Made by a program: the position numbers and the translations under genes
Assembly (NCBI GenBank): GCA_019456225.1
Contig: VRUI01000011.1
Coordinates: forward strand, 1-64,000
Origin: Planctomycetota bacterium
Lineage (GTDB): Bacteria > Planctomycetota > Phycisphaerae > Sedimentisphaerales > Anaerohalosphaeraceae
DNA length: 64,000 nt
Direction of reading: 5' to 3'
Shown here: in pieces, positions 45,908 to 55,570 of the stretch
Position numbering within the stretch: position 1 is the stretch's first letter
Layout: the number at the start of each line of letters is the position of its first letter
The notes under the pieces: generated by a model
The model's database searches: none
The model's input: only the letters and a program-made list of their open reading frames with translations
Told to the model about the DNA's origin: nothing

Positions 45908-46806
45908 ACATCAAGACTGACAATGAAGTTGCAATGGTACAGATTCACGGTTTAGAGAAACGCTTTGGCAAGACGGTAGCTTTATCCGGCGTAGATATTG
46001 ACGTATTTCCCGGCAGGATAATAGGTTTGCTCGGTGCAAACGGTTCCGGCAAGAGTACGCTGCTGCGTCACATGGTAGGGCTTTATATCGAAGACGCCGG
46101 ACAGTGCAGGACCTTTGGTTACGAGGCCAGAAATCTCGGTCCGGCCCAGCTTGGCCGCATCGGCTACGTTCACCAGAACGGCGAACTGCTTGACTGGATG
46201 ACGGTTGCCCAGCATATCCGCTATGTCAGCGCGTATTACGACAACTGGAACAAAGAGCTTGAAGATGAGTTTATTAGAGACTTTGACATCCCCTTGAAAG
46301 CTCGTGTCGGGACCCTTTCGCCCGGTAAGAGACAGCAGCTTGCGATACTTCTGGCAATCGGGTTCGGGCCCGAGCTTCTTATTCTTGACGAACCGGCTGC
46401 CGGGCTTGACCCTATCGCTCGCAGCCGGTTTCTTGACCTTTTGCTGTCGCTGATTCAGGACCCGAACAGAACGATCATAATCTCGTCGCATATCTTAAGC
46501 GATGTCGAAAAGGTCATCGATCATGCCATCATTCTTCGTGAGGGCAGCCTTCTTAGAGATTGCTCGTTTGACGATCTGCGTGAGGAATTCTGCAAGATAC
46601 GCCTAAGCTCTCTTGGCGGCGATCTACCCGAGGAACTTGGGTTTACGGCCATCGGACCTGCTCAGCGAAGCGATAAGCAGGCAGTGGTTACCATCGCCGC
46701 AGAATCCGCCCAGCAGCTGAATATCAAGGCCGCTCAGATTAACTGCAGCATCGAGGTGGAGACACTTTCGCTTGATGAAATTTACCGAATCGTTGTTACC
46801 GCTTGA
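45904..46806 (+). CDS. ABC transporter ATP-binding protein
   Basis: A 300-residue ATPase. Walker A is GANGSGKST, the signature is LSPGKRQQLAI (LSxGx), Walker B with catalytic Glu is LLILDEPAAGLDP, and the switch His is in IIISSHILSD. In the CcmA-like group it pairs with a separate membrane protein, here the next gene 44 bases on. A C-terminal extension of about 90 residues may be regulatory. The overlap with the GntR gene shows cotranscription. The substrate is unknown. Confidence 0.93.
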   Translation: MNIKTDNEVAMVQIHGLEKRFGKTVALSGVDIDVFPGRIIGLLGANGSGKSTLLRHMVGLYIEDAGQCRTFGYEARNLGPAQLGRIGYVHQNGELLDWMTVAQHIRYVSAYYDNWNKELEDEFIRDFDIPLKARVGTLSPGKRQQLAILLAIGFGPELLILDEPAAGLDPIARSRFLDLLLSLIQDPNRTIIISSHILSDVEKVIDHAIILREGSLLRDCSFDDLREEFCKIRLSSLGGDLPEELGFTAIGPAQRSDKQAVVTIAAESAQQLNIKAAQINCSIEVETLSLDEIYRIVVTA

Positions 46807-46850
46807 ATATTTAACGGCGTGGGCACGGCCCACCCTACGGGAGAACTATT

Positions 46851-48248
46851 ATGAGTATCCTTAAAGCAAATTTGAAACATCTTTATCAACGTCGCGGACT
46901 TTGGTTTTTATACGGTTTAATGTGTCTGACTCTACCTGCGTTGATTCTTGCAATTATCGGCAGCAGCGGTCCAAAGAAGGGGGTATGTGTTTCTTTGGTG
47001 GTGATATTTAGCAGCATGGCAGGCCTTTTCGCCTGTTCAATGCAGATAGATACCGCGATCAAGCCGTTTTCGTTTTGTCTGCCGGGCCACCGAAGGGTTA
47101 AACGTCAGTTTCTGCTCATTGTAGCGATTGCTACAAACCTGGTGTTTGCTCTTATATTTTTGCTCTATCCCGGCATTAGTATCGGCGAGAAATTCTTTGC
47201 TGTCGGCGCGGCGTTTTCCGCCGGCATGGTAAGCTTCTGGATTGGAGTTCTGATAGCATTTTCGGGCAACGCCTCTGCAGCTTTCCTGGGCTTCTACCCG
47301 GTAATCGGAATCATCACTGCAAAATACGATCTGCACATCGCACTTGAAGAGACCATCGTCGCAGAACCCGCATTGATTTGTGTTATTGGTCTTATCGTCA
47401 GCATCGCTGCCTGGATGCTTCTGTCATGCGAGGGGTGGTTCAGGCGACATTGCGGGGCGCAGTGGCTCGGTCTTTTCGATGCGTGGAACTGGGGCAAGAT
47501 CCGTAAAAACGGTATGAATAGAGTTGGTAAACTTCAAGACGGAATTCTATCCAGAGCTTTTGAAAATGCCTGCCTTGGGCGCATACGAGATGCGTCGATG
47601 CGTATCAAAGCATATTTCGCGGGAACGGTCTATACGACGTTCGGAGGCATGTTCTGCAAACAGTCTACCTCCATTGCGAGCCTGCTTTTCATACTCGTGA
47701 TCGTCTGTGCCATGGGTTATCTAAAGGGTATGGGCAATATGATTTTTCTTTTCGCAGGTATGATGGCGGTTAATGTTCGTATGCCCGTTCATTCAACTAT
47801 GCTCATTTCCGGCGGACGCAGGGAGCGTTTTATGGCGACATGTTTTATGGTCGTTGTTGTAACTGCTCTGCTAAGCGGGGCCGCTGTTTCTATAGCTCTG
47901 TTGACGCAGGCACTGGCAGCGACGAAGATCATGGGGCCGCTTACTATCGACGGGTCGCAGGTTTACTATCGTCCAATTTCGCTGTTGGGTTTTTACGTTC
48001 CGTTTATTATGGTCCCCGTAGGATTTGCATTGCAGTTGATCTTCAAGCGAAAACCGATACCTATGATGGTTGCATGGGTGATGTTCTTTATGTTCTGTGT
48101 CCTCGCCACGATTCTGATAGATGTCAATAACATATGGTGGGCCATTGCTCTTATCGGGTTAGCTGCTGGAAGCTGGGTCGTTTTCCTTAGCGTGTTGTGG
48201 TGGGTGTCAATGAAGCAGTCACTCGTGGCAGTCGCCAGGGGTCTATGA
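46851..48248 (+). CDS. ABC transporter permease, ABC-2-like
   Basis: A 465-residue membrane protein with about 12 predicted helices in two halves separated by a hydrophilic stretch (about 200-255). Hydrophobic segments include LVFALIFLLYPGISI, MVVVVTALLSGAAVSIALL and WWAIALIGLAAGSWVVFL. No signature motif was recognised, and assignment as permease rests on topology and on its place after the ATPase gene in a YtrA-type operon. Confidence 0.8.
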   Translation: MSILKANLKHLYQRRGLWFLYGLMCLTLPALILAIIGSSGPKKGVCVSLVVIFSSMAGLFACSMQIDTAIKPFSFCLPGHRRVKRQFLLIVAIATNLVFALIFLLYPGISIGEKFFAVGAAFSAGMVSFWIGVLIAFSGNASAAFLGFYPVIGIITAKYDLHIALEETIVAEPALICVIGLIVSIAAWMLLSCEGWFRRHCGAQWLGLFDAWNWGKIRKNGMNRVGKLQDGILSRAFENACLGRIRDASMRIKAYFAGTVYTTFGGMFCKQSTSIASLLFILVIVCAMGYLKGMGNMIFLFAGMMAVNVRMPVHSTMLISGGRRERFMATCFMVVVVTALLSGAAVSIALLTQALAATKIMGPLTIDGSQVYYRPISLLGFYVPFIMVPVGFALQLIFKRKPIPMMVAWVMFFMFCVLATILIDVNNIWWAIALIGLAAGSWVVFLSVLWWVSMKQSLVAVARGL

Positions 48249-48295
48249 ACAACTGTTTCAACAAATGAGTGTGCTATATTTTGAAAGGAGATATC

Positions 48296-48415
48296 ATGGA
48301 AGGTCCTAATGATAACATTGAACAGGAAAATCAATCTCTAAGAGATCGGCTTCATCAAAACCATTTAGAGGAAATATCCCTGTGGTCTTGCCCCCGAAAT
48401 TTGGTCCATGTATAA
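48296..48415 (+). CDS. Small ORF upstream of the prepilin-like gene
   Basis: A 39-codon frame with a strong ribosome site (AAAGGAGATATC before ATG). The first half is charged and coiled-coil-like (DNIEQENQSLRDRLHQNHLEE); the second half is unlike it (SLWSCPRNLVHV), suggesting that a longer helical protein was cut short. It ends 20 bases before the prepilin-like gene and may be translated in the same message. Confidence 0.45.
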   Translation: MEGPNDNIEQENQSLRDRLHQNHLEEISLWSCPRNLVHV

Positions 48416-48435
48416 TGAAGGAAATGGAGAAAAAA

Positions 48436-49314
48436 ATGCAAAATCGAAAAGCTATGACACTGGTTGAATTGATCGTTGTGATAATTGCACTTTGCTTTGT
48501 ATTATTTTTGATAGTGTTTGTAGTGCCATTGTTTTCCGGAGGTGCAGTAGACTTAAAAGATCGTCTGATATGCGCAACAAATCTTAAGGGTATGGGCAAT
48601 GCCTTAAACGTCTATGCTTTCGACTATAGAGATGAGTATCCTATCGCCGGCGGCGGTGGTGTAAATAGCTGGGCGGTTACTACTGACGGTTGGGACAATC
48701 CATATTATCAATGGGACGGCGATGATAAGGTTACAGTTTCGGCGAGTTTGTATATGCTTGTCAGGGAAGCCGATGTTGGTGTAAAATCCTTTATTTGTCA
48801 ATATAGCGACCAACAGGCGTTTGTAAATGATACACCTCATGACGTAGTAGAACTCTGGGACTTTGGCCCTGATCCCACCGAGCACCAGAGCTATTCGTAT
48901 CAGTACCCCTATGGCAAGTTCCCGGCAGATGGTACGAAACATCCCGGTAATGCAATAATGGCCGACCGGAATCCGTGGTTTGATGAGAAACTTAAAAAGT
49001 CATCGATAAAAAAAGAAACAGCAGAAACCTTCAAGGATAAAGTTTCGCTGATAGACTTTCTGCTCAAAACTGACAAATGGAAACAGCAGATCGGCAATAG
49101 CGAACCGCATGATCGTGAGGGTCAGAATGTTTTGTTCAATGACGGGCATGTTGATTTTGTAAAACGCCCGGATGTTGGTACGAGATACGATAACATATAC
49201 ACAATAGGCGGTCCGGGGCAAGAGGAGAAGCGGAGGGGGATTGCTCCGACGTTTGAGGAGATAGACGCAGTGGATGAATTTGATTCGCTATTGGTTAATG
49301 ACCGGTCGCAATAG
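48436..49314 (+). CDS. Prepilin-like (type II/IV secretion pseudopilin) protein
   Basis: A 292-residue protein with an N-terminal class III signal: short basic leader MQNRKA, then MTLVELIVVI with Glu at mature position 5, then a hydrophobic helix. Cleavage would fall between Ala and Met; planctomycete members often have Ala here. The extracellular part ends with LFNDGHVDFVKRPDVG, typical of the large DUF1559-like planctomycete family. The ATG at 48436 was chosen because GGAG lies six bases ahead and it gives the normal leader. Whether it builds a pilus is unknown. Confidence 0.85.
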   Translation: MQNRKAMTLVELIVVIIALCFVLFLIVFVVPLFSGGAVDLKDRLICATNLKGMGNALNVYAFDYRDEYPIAGGGGVNSWAVTTDGWDNPYYQWDGDDKVTVSASLYMLVREADVGVKSFICQYSDQQAFVNDTPHDVVELWDFGPDPTEHQSYSYQYPYGKFPADGTKHPGNAIMADRNPWFDEKLKKSSIKKETAETFKDKVSLIDFLLKTDKWKQQIGNSEPHDREGQNVLFNDGHVDFVKRPDVGTRYDNIYTIGGPGQEEKRRGIAPTFEEIDAVDEFDSLLVNDRSQ

Positions 49315-49331
49315 GGAGCGGCTAATCAGTT

Positions 49332-49443
49332 CATTATTGGTTATTCCTTGTTGAGTGTTGGTTATTCAGATTTGTACGCCGTTTTGCTTTTCGGGTGTTT
49401 TTTGAATATCCAATATCGAACAAGGAATAACCAATATCCAATT
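49332..49443 (-). repeat. 110-bp dispersed repeat, copy 2
   Basis: The reverse complement of this segment aligns with 29081-29190. Here the inner inverted repeat is longer: GGTTATTCCTTGTT and AACAAGGAATAACC pair perfectly over 14 bases. It lies between the converging prepilin-like gene and ileS, eight bases after the ileS stop. Confidence 0.8.
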
Positions 49444-49451
49444 GAAAATGC

Positions 49452-52361
49452 TTACGCTTTTACGACCTCTATACATCTATCGCACAGGTCCGGGTGGGAT
49501 TCGTTTTTGCCTACTGTTGGCAGGAAGTTCCAGCATCTTTCGCATTTTTCGTGGATGCATTTAGAAGCCTTAATGATAGTCGGCATTTCTTCAGTAATAT
49601 CGGCACCCCTCTCATGCACATTACGTCTCTCAGACATACGGCCTCTTATCTGGTCAATCTGCACTTCACTAACAATACAAAGTGCCGCAAAATGTTTCTC
49701 CGTCAGATAGTCTTTTACCAGTGAAACCAATATGCTGTCTACAGTTCTGATAACAACGGAGGCCTGCTGGTTGCTTGAGATTTCCTGGTTCTGGCGCAAT
49801 TCTTCCAGCGACTTCATTACCTCGTCGCGGAGGCCCATTAGTTTTTCCCACTTGGCTTCTTCGGCTTTGTAGTCGATGGATTCGTCGACGGTCGGCATCA
49901 GGGCGATGTGGATCGTTTCGGCGAGCTGTGATTTATGTTTCATAGCCGCCCACGCCTCTTCGGCTGTGTGGGCCAGCACCGGAGCGATCATTCGCACGAT
50001 CGCGTCGAGGATGGCGTTCATCGCCGTCTGCGCACTGCTTCTTGAGTGGCTGGTTGCAGCATCGCAGTAGAGGCGGTCCTTAAGGACGTCCATGTAGATG
50101 CTCGACATCTCGACTGTGCAGAAGTTGTAGATCAGAGTGAAGACGCGGTGGAAGGTGAACTTTTCGTAGCCTTCGGTTACCGCGGCGATCAATTTTTGCA
50201 ACTGCTGCATTGCCCACTGGTCTATCGGTTCCATGTCGGCGTAAGCGACTGCGTTTTCGGGCGTGTAGTCGTCGATGTTGCCCATCAGGTATCGCAGTGT
50301 GTTTCTGATCTTGCGGTATGCGTCCTGCATCCTGCCGATAAGCTCGTCGCTGCACCGCATGTCTTCCTGGTAGTTTACGCTGGAAACCCACAGACGCAGG
50401 ATGTCGGCGCCGTATTTTTCGATCTCGTCCATCGCGCTTACATAGTTGCCCAGCGACTTGGACTGTTTCATTCCGTTCTTATCAACGGTAAACCCATGCG
50501 TAAGAACGGCCTTAAACGGCGGTTTGGTCGTCGCCCCAAGCGCCGGCAGCAGTGACAGCTGGAACCATCCCCTGTGCTGGTCGGAGCCTTCCAGGTACAG
50601 GTCGACCGGGATCGGCCAGCCGGCGGCGGACGCTACCGAATGCCACGAACATCCCGACTCGAACCATACGTCGAAGATATTCTGTTCCATTGTCATATCG
50701 TCAAAGCTGAAACCTTCCGGCAATGGGAAGTCTTCGCCGAGGATTTCCTTTGGCGTATCGGTGAACCAGCAGTTGGAGCCTTTTTGGCCGACGTATTCCG
50801 CGACTTTCAGGACAGACTCTTTTGTCAGCAGCGTTTCGCCGGCGGAATTGAGGAATACCGGGATCGGCAGTCCCCAGCTTCTTTGGCGGCTGATGCACCA
50901 GTCGGGGCGCGACTCGAGCATTCCGCGGAGGCGTTTTTCGCCCCATGCCGGGATCCATTTTACGTCGCCGATCTGATCGAGTGCCATGTTGCGGAGCGTT
51001 TTGTTTGTTTGCGGTAAGTCGCGGTCTACGCCTACGAACCATTGCTCGGTCGCCCGGAAGATCACCGGTGTTTTGCTTCGCCAGCAATGCGGATAGCTGT
51101 GCATGATCTCTTTAGCGGCAACTAGCAGGCCGTTTTTCTTCAGGTGATCAATAACTATCGGGTCGGCCTTAAGCACGTTTATGCCCCTGATCCAGTCTGG
51201 TACAGTATCATCGTAGCAGCCGTCATCGAGAACCGGCGAATAGATCGCAAGGCCATACTTTTGACCGGCGACATAGTCGTCAACGCCGTGGCCCGGCGCG
51301 ATATGCACAAGCCCGGTCCCGTCTTCGGTGGTGACGTATTCTGCGCAGATGACGAAATACGCATCTTTGTCGGTTGGGTTTTTGTCGAGGTATGGGTGCT
51401 TGTATCGCAGCGATTCGAGTTCGGCGCCTTTGACAGGTGCGCTTACTGAGTACTGGCCTTCTTCTATGCCGGCTGCGATCATTACTGCTTGGACACGTTC
51501 TGCGCCGAGGATGCTTGTAAACTTTTTGCCGCCGAGTTCGTATGTTACGCCGACATAATCGATCCTTGGGTGTACGGCGACCGCCAGGTTAGCAGCCAGT
51601 GTCCACGGAGTAGTCGTCCAGATCATAAACGCCGGTGTTGCGCTGTCGTCAGTGCAGAGGCCCAGTTCTTTCAGCTTTGCCGCCGATTCGTCTTTGACAG
51701 GATAGTTGACATAGATACTCGAAGATTTGATGTCCTGGTATTCCAGTTCCGCGTCGGCTAGTGCGGTTTCGCAGCCGATGGACCAGTGGATCGGTTTTAG
51801 TTGTTTGTATACCAGCCCGTTGCCGACGAGTTCTGCGAAGATTTCCAGGATGCCTTTTTCGTATTGGGGTTTTAGTGTCAGGTACGGGTTTTTGAAATCG
51901 CCGAAGATTCCGAGGGATTCGAACTGTTTTGTTTGCAGTTTCACATATTTACCGGCGTACTTTGCACATTTTTTGCGGAATTCGGGTTTGCCCATTTTGT
52001 GAGCCGCCTCGCCGAGCTCTTCCATGACCTTTACCTCGATGGGCAGGCCGTGACAGTCCCAGCCGGGTACGTACGGGGCGTAGAAACCGGTCATGGTTTT
52101 GTACTTGATGACGATGTCTTTGAGCACCTTGTTGATGACGTGGCCCATGTGGATATCGCCGTTGGCGTAGGGCGGGCCGTCGTGGAGCGTGTACAGCGGC
52201 GCATCTTGCCTGGCTAGCCGGATCTGCTCGTATATGTCGGATTTGGCCCATGCTTTGCGCTGTTGAGGCTCACGCTGGATAAGATTGGCCTTCATCGCAA
52301 AAGACGTCTTCGGCAGATTCAAAGTATCCCGATAACCCTTATTTTTCTTCTTGTCGCCCAT
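49452..52361 (-). CDS. ileS: Isoleucyl-tRNA synthetase
   Basis: Charges tRNA-Ile. The 969-residue protein has HMGH (71-74, in PYANGDIHMGH), the CP1 editing domain (FMIWTTTPWTLAANLAV), WFESGCSW, and a C-terminal zinc motif (KCERCWNF with CDRC). The KMSKS loop reads KQSKS (632-636, in GMKQSKSLGN), with Gln for the second residue; the catalytic lysines and serines are kept. Length and layout are those of the bacterial type (IleS1). Confidence 0.96.
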   Translation of the reverse strand: MGDKKKNKGYRDTLNLPKTSFAMKANLIQREPQQRKAWAKSDIYEQIRLARQDAPLYTLHDGPPYANGDIHMGHVINKVLKDIVIKYKTMTGFYAPYVPGWDCHGLPIEVKVMEELGEAAHKMGKPEFRKKCAKYAGKYVKLQTKQFESLGIFGDFKNPYLTLKPQYEKGILEIFAELVGNGLVYKQLKPIHWSIGCETALADAELEYQDIKSSSIYVNYPVKDESAAKLKELGLCTDDSATPAFMIWTTTPWTLAANLAVAVHPRIDYVGVTYELGGKKFTSILGAERVQAVMIAAGIEEGQYSVSAPVKGAELESLRYKHPYLDKNPTDKDAYFVICAEYVTTEDGTGLVHIAPGHGVDDYVAGQKYGLAIYSPVLDDGCYDDTVPDWIRGINVLKADPIVIDHLKKNGLLVAAKEIMHSYPHCWRSKTPVIFRATEQWFVGVDRDLPQTNKTLRNMALDQIGDVKWIPAWGEKRLRGMLESRPDWCISRQRSWGLPIPVFLNSAGETLLTKESVLKVAEYVGQKGSNCWFTDTPKEILGEDFPLPEGFSFDDMTMEQNIFDVWFESGCSWHSVASAAGWPIPVDLYLEGSDQHRGWFQLSLLPALGATTKPPFKAVLTHGFTVDKNGMKQSKSLGNYVSAMDEIEKYGADILRLWVSSVNYQEDMRCSDELIGRMQDAYRKIRNTLRYLMGNIDDYTPENAVAYADMEPIDQWAMQQLQKLIAAVTEGYEKFTFHRVFTLIYNFCTVEMSSIYMDVLKDRLYCDAATSHSRSSAQTAMNAILDAIVRMIAPVLAHTAEEAWAAMKHKSQLAETIHIALMPTVDESIDYKAEEAKWEKLMGLRDEVMKSLEELRQNQEISSNQQASVVIRTVDSILVSLVKDYLTEKHFAALCIVSEVQIDQIRGRMSERRNVHERGADITEEMPTIIKASKCIHEKCERCWNFLPTVGKNESHPDLCDRCIEVVKA

Positions 52362-52492
52362 TAAAATACCCTTAATATCACTAAAAACCCATATGAAACA
52401 GTAATATTAAGCAGTTTACGGTGAAATGTCAACCCCCAGACCAACAAATAACCCAAACAAAACCGTGGGCCCGTGCCATGGACGGACCGAAA

Positions 52493-55159
52493 TTACAGCC
52501 CCATCGTGTTGGGCGAGGGTTCGTCTGAGTCGAAGACTTTGGTTCCCTTGCGAATGGCTTTGCGTACCTGGCGTTCGATCTTGCGATATTTTTCGTAGTG
52601 TGCCTGCCGTTTGGCGTCTGTTTTGTACAGAGTAAATCCCGGCATGTCGGCACGGGGGGTTGTCTTTAAAAATTCCTTGCCGGACTTTATTATCGCCAGT
52701 GCTTCGTTGTATTTATCCGACCCCTTCTTCAGCCGCTCAAGGCACGGGCTTAGCTCCGGGCGGTCAAAAGTTATCATCGGCGAGTTGAAATCCTTCATCT
52801 GCCCGATTTCTCGATCTCGAAGCCCGGTAAGCTTGAGCAATCTTTGAGTCTGCTGCGGATTTATCGGTATTCGCCCGGGACGATGACCGGTGAACGCCGC
52901 ATAGCTGGTCGGGTAATACGGAGCGTTGATGTCGACCCACGTGATCAGTCTGTCGAGGCTTTCCTTGTCGAGCTTGACATTATTATGCCCCTTGCGAATC
53001 GTTTTAATAAGCCTGCTCGTATGCGAGCCCCAACTCTTTGCCGGCATGTGAGCGGCAGGGCCGGCACCGATAGCGCCTGTATAACCTTTGCTCCAAAGCT
53101 CCATATAAGAGACATTAAACGACGGCGTTTTATCACCGGCAAGGACGAGTTTTTTCGCTCCCTTCTTGCCGAAATCGTGACACTTAACGCAGTGCTTATC
53201 CAGAACAGGCTGAACCTCCGCTGCGTAACTGAAAGCTCGCTCGGCTCCGTACCAGGGCTTTAGCTTGTCGGGAGTACGTTTTGCGGCTATTGTGAATTTG
53301 CCCGCAAACGAAGCACTTCCCGCTGACGGCCGAGATTCATGGCAGCCCACACACCCAAGCGTCTCTCCCGAATGTATCGAAGTACCGCTTCGCATGCTCT
53401 GAACCATCATCCCGTCTTTATCAAGCAACTGGAAATACAGGTAGCGGTCTGACGGAACATAAAATGACGCGCTTCCGTCTTTTTCAACCGGTGCAGTTCC
53501 AAGTATTCGTTTTGCATTGAAATCCGTCCAGTTCAGCGCAGGTGCCTGATTTCCAAGCCCAAGCCAGTTTCCGCTTGATCGTCCCCTTTTGCTGATCGCT
53601 TCGACAACGCGAACATATTTAATAGAACCAGGCGTAACGTCTTCCATGTGCGTCCCTTCGTAGACGTTTTGAATATAGAACGTGCCGTCACCTTCACCGT
53701 AATCGCGGCGGGGCGGGATCGCTACATGTTTAGCCCTGGCGGCAAGGGGCATAGGACTGTAAAGGCCGGACTGCTCCTTGTGGATAAGAACTTCGTTGCC
53801 GAACGTGTCGACCAGGTAGATACCCGGAGGGTCTTTTTTAACATCTGCCCGGACGCAAAGAAAATATTTGTCGCTGAGCGGATAAGGCGAATTGTACCAT
53901 GGCCTTACGTTGTTCAGCGCGTCGGTCCATCCGTAAAGTCGCATGTTCGCGTCACCGGCAAGCAGCTTTCTCGCTTCTTCGGGCCATTGAAGAGTTGCCT
54001 GCCTGACATCGGTTCTGCCTCTGTCTTTTTTCGGGTCGTATGTCGGAAGATTTTCAAAACGTTTGCTAATATCTTCCGGCCATGTCCGCTGGACAGACTC
54101 TCTGCCTTCGATAGCTTTACGAATATCAAGGATCGCAAGCGCCCCGCCCATTGTTCCATGGTGCGTACCGAGGACGCAAAGCAGTTTGCCAGTCCCCGGG
54201 ATAAATCTTGCAGACCATCCCGCCGAAGGATGAGCGGTATTGTTGCCCCAGACAATCGCCTGGTTCGTTCCGTCAGGATTGGTGACCCAGAAACCGTGCC
54301 CGTCGCCGAAGTTACGGTCTACATAATCCCAGCGGCTGTACAGAATGCGGCCGTCCGGCATTACAGAAAGCTCGTTTTCGTGAGATGTGCTCCTGGTGAT
54401 CTGATGGATGTTGGCTCCGTCGCTGTCCATTCTAAACAACTGAGAAACGATCTGCGTGTCGCATGGCACATATTTAATGTCGCGTGTCGATACAAAGGCA
54501 ATGCTTCCGTCAGGCAGATAGATCGGATCGACATCACTTACGTCAGGCGCAAAGGTAAGCTGTTTCGCTGGCAGTTCACCGCTGCCGAATATAGATTTAC
54601 TATCAACGGCGACCTCGTAGATATGAAAATTGTCTTTTAAGCTTTTGCTCATAGCGAACACAACCCGCTTGCCGTCGAAACTGACACAAGGCCTCCTGAT
54701 GATCCCCTGAGGCGCAGACAGTAATGTCTGCGTTTGCCCCGTCGCGGCATCGAGTACTTTTAACTCGCCGCCTTGCTTTACATAAGTGTTCGGCCGCATA
54801 TAAATATGAGTGCCGTATCTATCCAGTGCGTGAACTGTGTATATGATCGGCTGAGCGGCCAGCAATGGATTCGCCGTCAAAGCCCGATGCTGCAATTTCT
54901 TAAATGCCCGGGCGGTAACCTTGTTATTGGAAGCGTTAACCTCTGCCGCCATCGCCTTTGACTGTGCCAGGTATTTATGGCCGCCGGCATAACCGCTGCC
55001 ATACGTGCTAATAAGGTCTTCGACAGCATTGATCAGCGATGTGATCTGCTTGGAAGTAACAATGGGCTTTAAGCCTGATTCAGCGATCAGTGTTTCCGCC
55101 GGAATAAACAAAACGCACAGTACGCTGCATAAGTACATGTTTTTGAAACGTAATTTCAT
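52493..55159 (-). CDS. PD40 propeller/cytochrome c protein, hydrazine-synthase-alpha-like
   Basis: A secreted 888-residue protein with a signal peptide (about 1-26), a WD40-like PD40 propeller region (about 130-480; FAMSKSLKDNFHIYE, PDGSIAFVSTRDIKY), and a C-terminal part with two haem c motifs: CVGCH (C603 to H607) and CVKCH (C657 to H661). This layout matches the HzsA-related family common in planctomycetes that do not perform anammox. Therefore it should not be read as hydrazine synthase. The role may be electron transfer coupled to periplasmic carbohydrate or sulfur chemistry, but that is unproven. GGGAG precedes the ATG. Confidence 0.87.
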   Translation of the reverse strand: MKLRFKNMYLCSVLCVLFIPAETLIAESGLKPIVTSKQITSLINAVEDLISTYGSGYAGGHKYLAQSKAMAAEVNASNNKVTARAFKKLQHRALTANPLLAAQPIIYTVHALDRYGTHIYMRPNTYVKQGGELKVLDAATGQTQTLLSAPQGIIRRPCVSFDGKRVVFAMSKSLKDNFHIYEVAVDSKSIFGSGELPAKQLTFAPDVSDVDPIYLPDGSIAFVSTRDIKYVPCDTQIVSQLFRMDSDGANIHQITRSTSHENELSVMPDGRILYSRWDYVDRNFGDGHGFWVTNPDGTNQAIVWGNNTAHPSAGWSARFIPGTGKLLCVLGTHHGTMGGALAILDIRKAIEGRESVQRTWPEDISKRFENLPTYDPKKDRGRTDVRQATLQWPEEARKLLAGDANMRLYGWTDALNNVRPWYNSPYPLSDKYFLCVRADVKKDPPGIYLVDTFGNEVLIHKEQSGLYSPMPLAARAKHVAIPPRRDYGEGDGTFYIQNVYEGTHMEDVTPGSIKYVRVVEAISKRGRSSGNWLGLGNQAPALNWTDFNAKRILGTAPVEKDGSASFYVPSDRYLYFQLLDKDGMMVQSMRSGTSIHSGETLGCVGCHESRPSAGSASFAGKFTIAAKRTPDKLKPWYGAERAFSYAAEVQPVLDKHCVKCHDFGKKGAKKLVLAGDKTPSFNVSYMELWSKGYTGAIGAGPAAHMPAKSWGSHTSRLIKTIRKGHNNVKLDKESLDRLITWVDINAPYYPTSYAAFTGHRPGRIPINPQQTQRLLKLTGLRDREIGQMKDFNSPMITFDRPELSPCLERLKKGSDKYNEALAIIKSGKEFLKTTPRADMPGFTLYKTDAKRQAHYEKYRKIERQVRKAIRKGTKVFDSDEPSPNTMGL

Positions 55160-55297
55160 TATTTACTCCCTTGATAACAAAAAACTTTTGATGCTGAATT
55201 GTACTCGATTCTATTAAAATCGTCAAGCTTTTACCCAAATAACCGGATTTCACGGATTTTTCTTTTATTTATCTGGATTGAGGGTAATATATAGAGC

Positions 55298-55570
55298 ATG
55301 ATTAAACATGATAATAATCTGATCCCGCACGATACTACGCCTGAGGCGGCGAGGGTGCAGACTGAGATTTATAAGAATATGACCGGAGAGCAAAGGCTTG
55401 AAATCGCCTTCAAGCTAAGCAATAATCTCCGTCAGATAGTCCGCGATGGAATACGCCATCGCCACCCTGACTATACGGATGATATGATAACACAGGCATA
55501 TCTGACTCTGATTATGGACGATACGGAGTTTGTAAAAGAAGCTTTTGGCGGCCGGGAGGTTCAGCCTTGA
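55298..55570 (+). CDS. Small protein partnered with a nucleotidyltransferase-like gene
   Basis: A 90-residue helical soluble protein (QRLEIAFKLSNNLRQIVRDG, YTDDMITQAYLTLIMDD). Its stop codon overlaps the TTG start of the next gene (CTTGA), so the two are translationally coupled. Such pairs often behave as small accessory or toxin-antitoxin-like modules; proteins of this kind are common in genomic islands. No annotated family is recognised with confidence. Confidence 0.75.
   Translation: MIKHDNNLIPHDTTPEAARVQTEIYKNMTGEQRLEIAFKLSNNLRQIVRDGIRHRHPDYTDDMITQAYLTLIMDDTEFVKEAFGGREVQP

Noticed and set aside
52493-55159. True hydrazine synthase (anammox)
   Set aside because: Only the alpha-like family is present; such proteins are common in planctomycetes without anammox and no hzsB or hzsC is adjacent.
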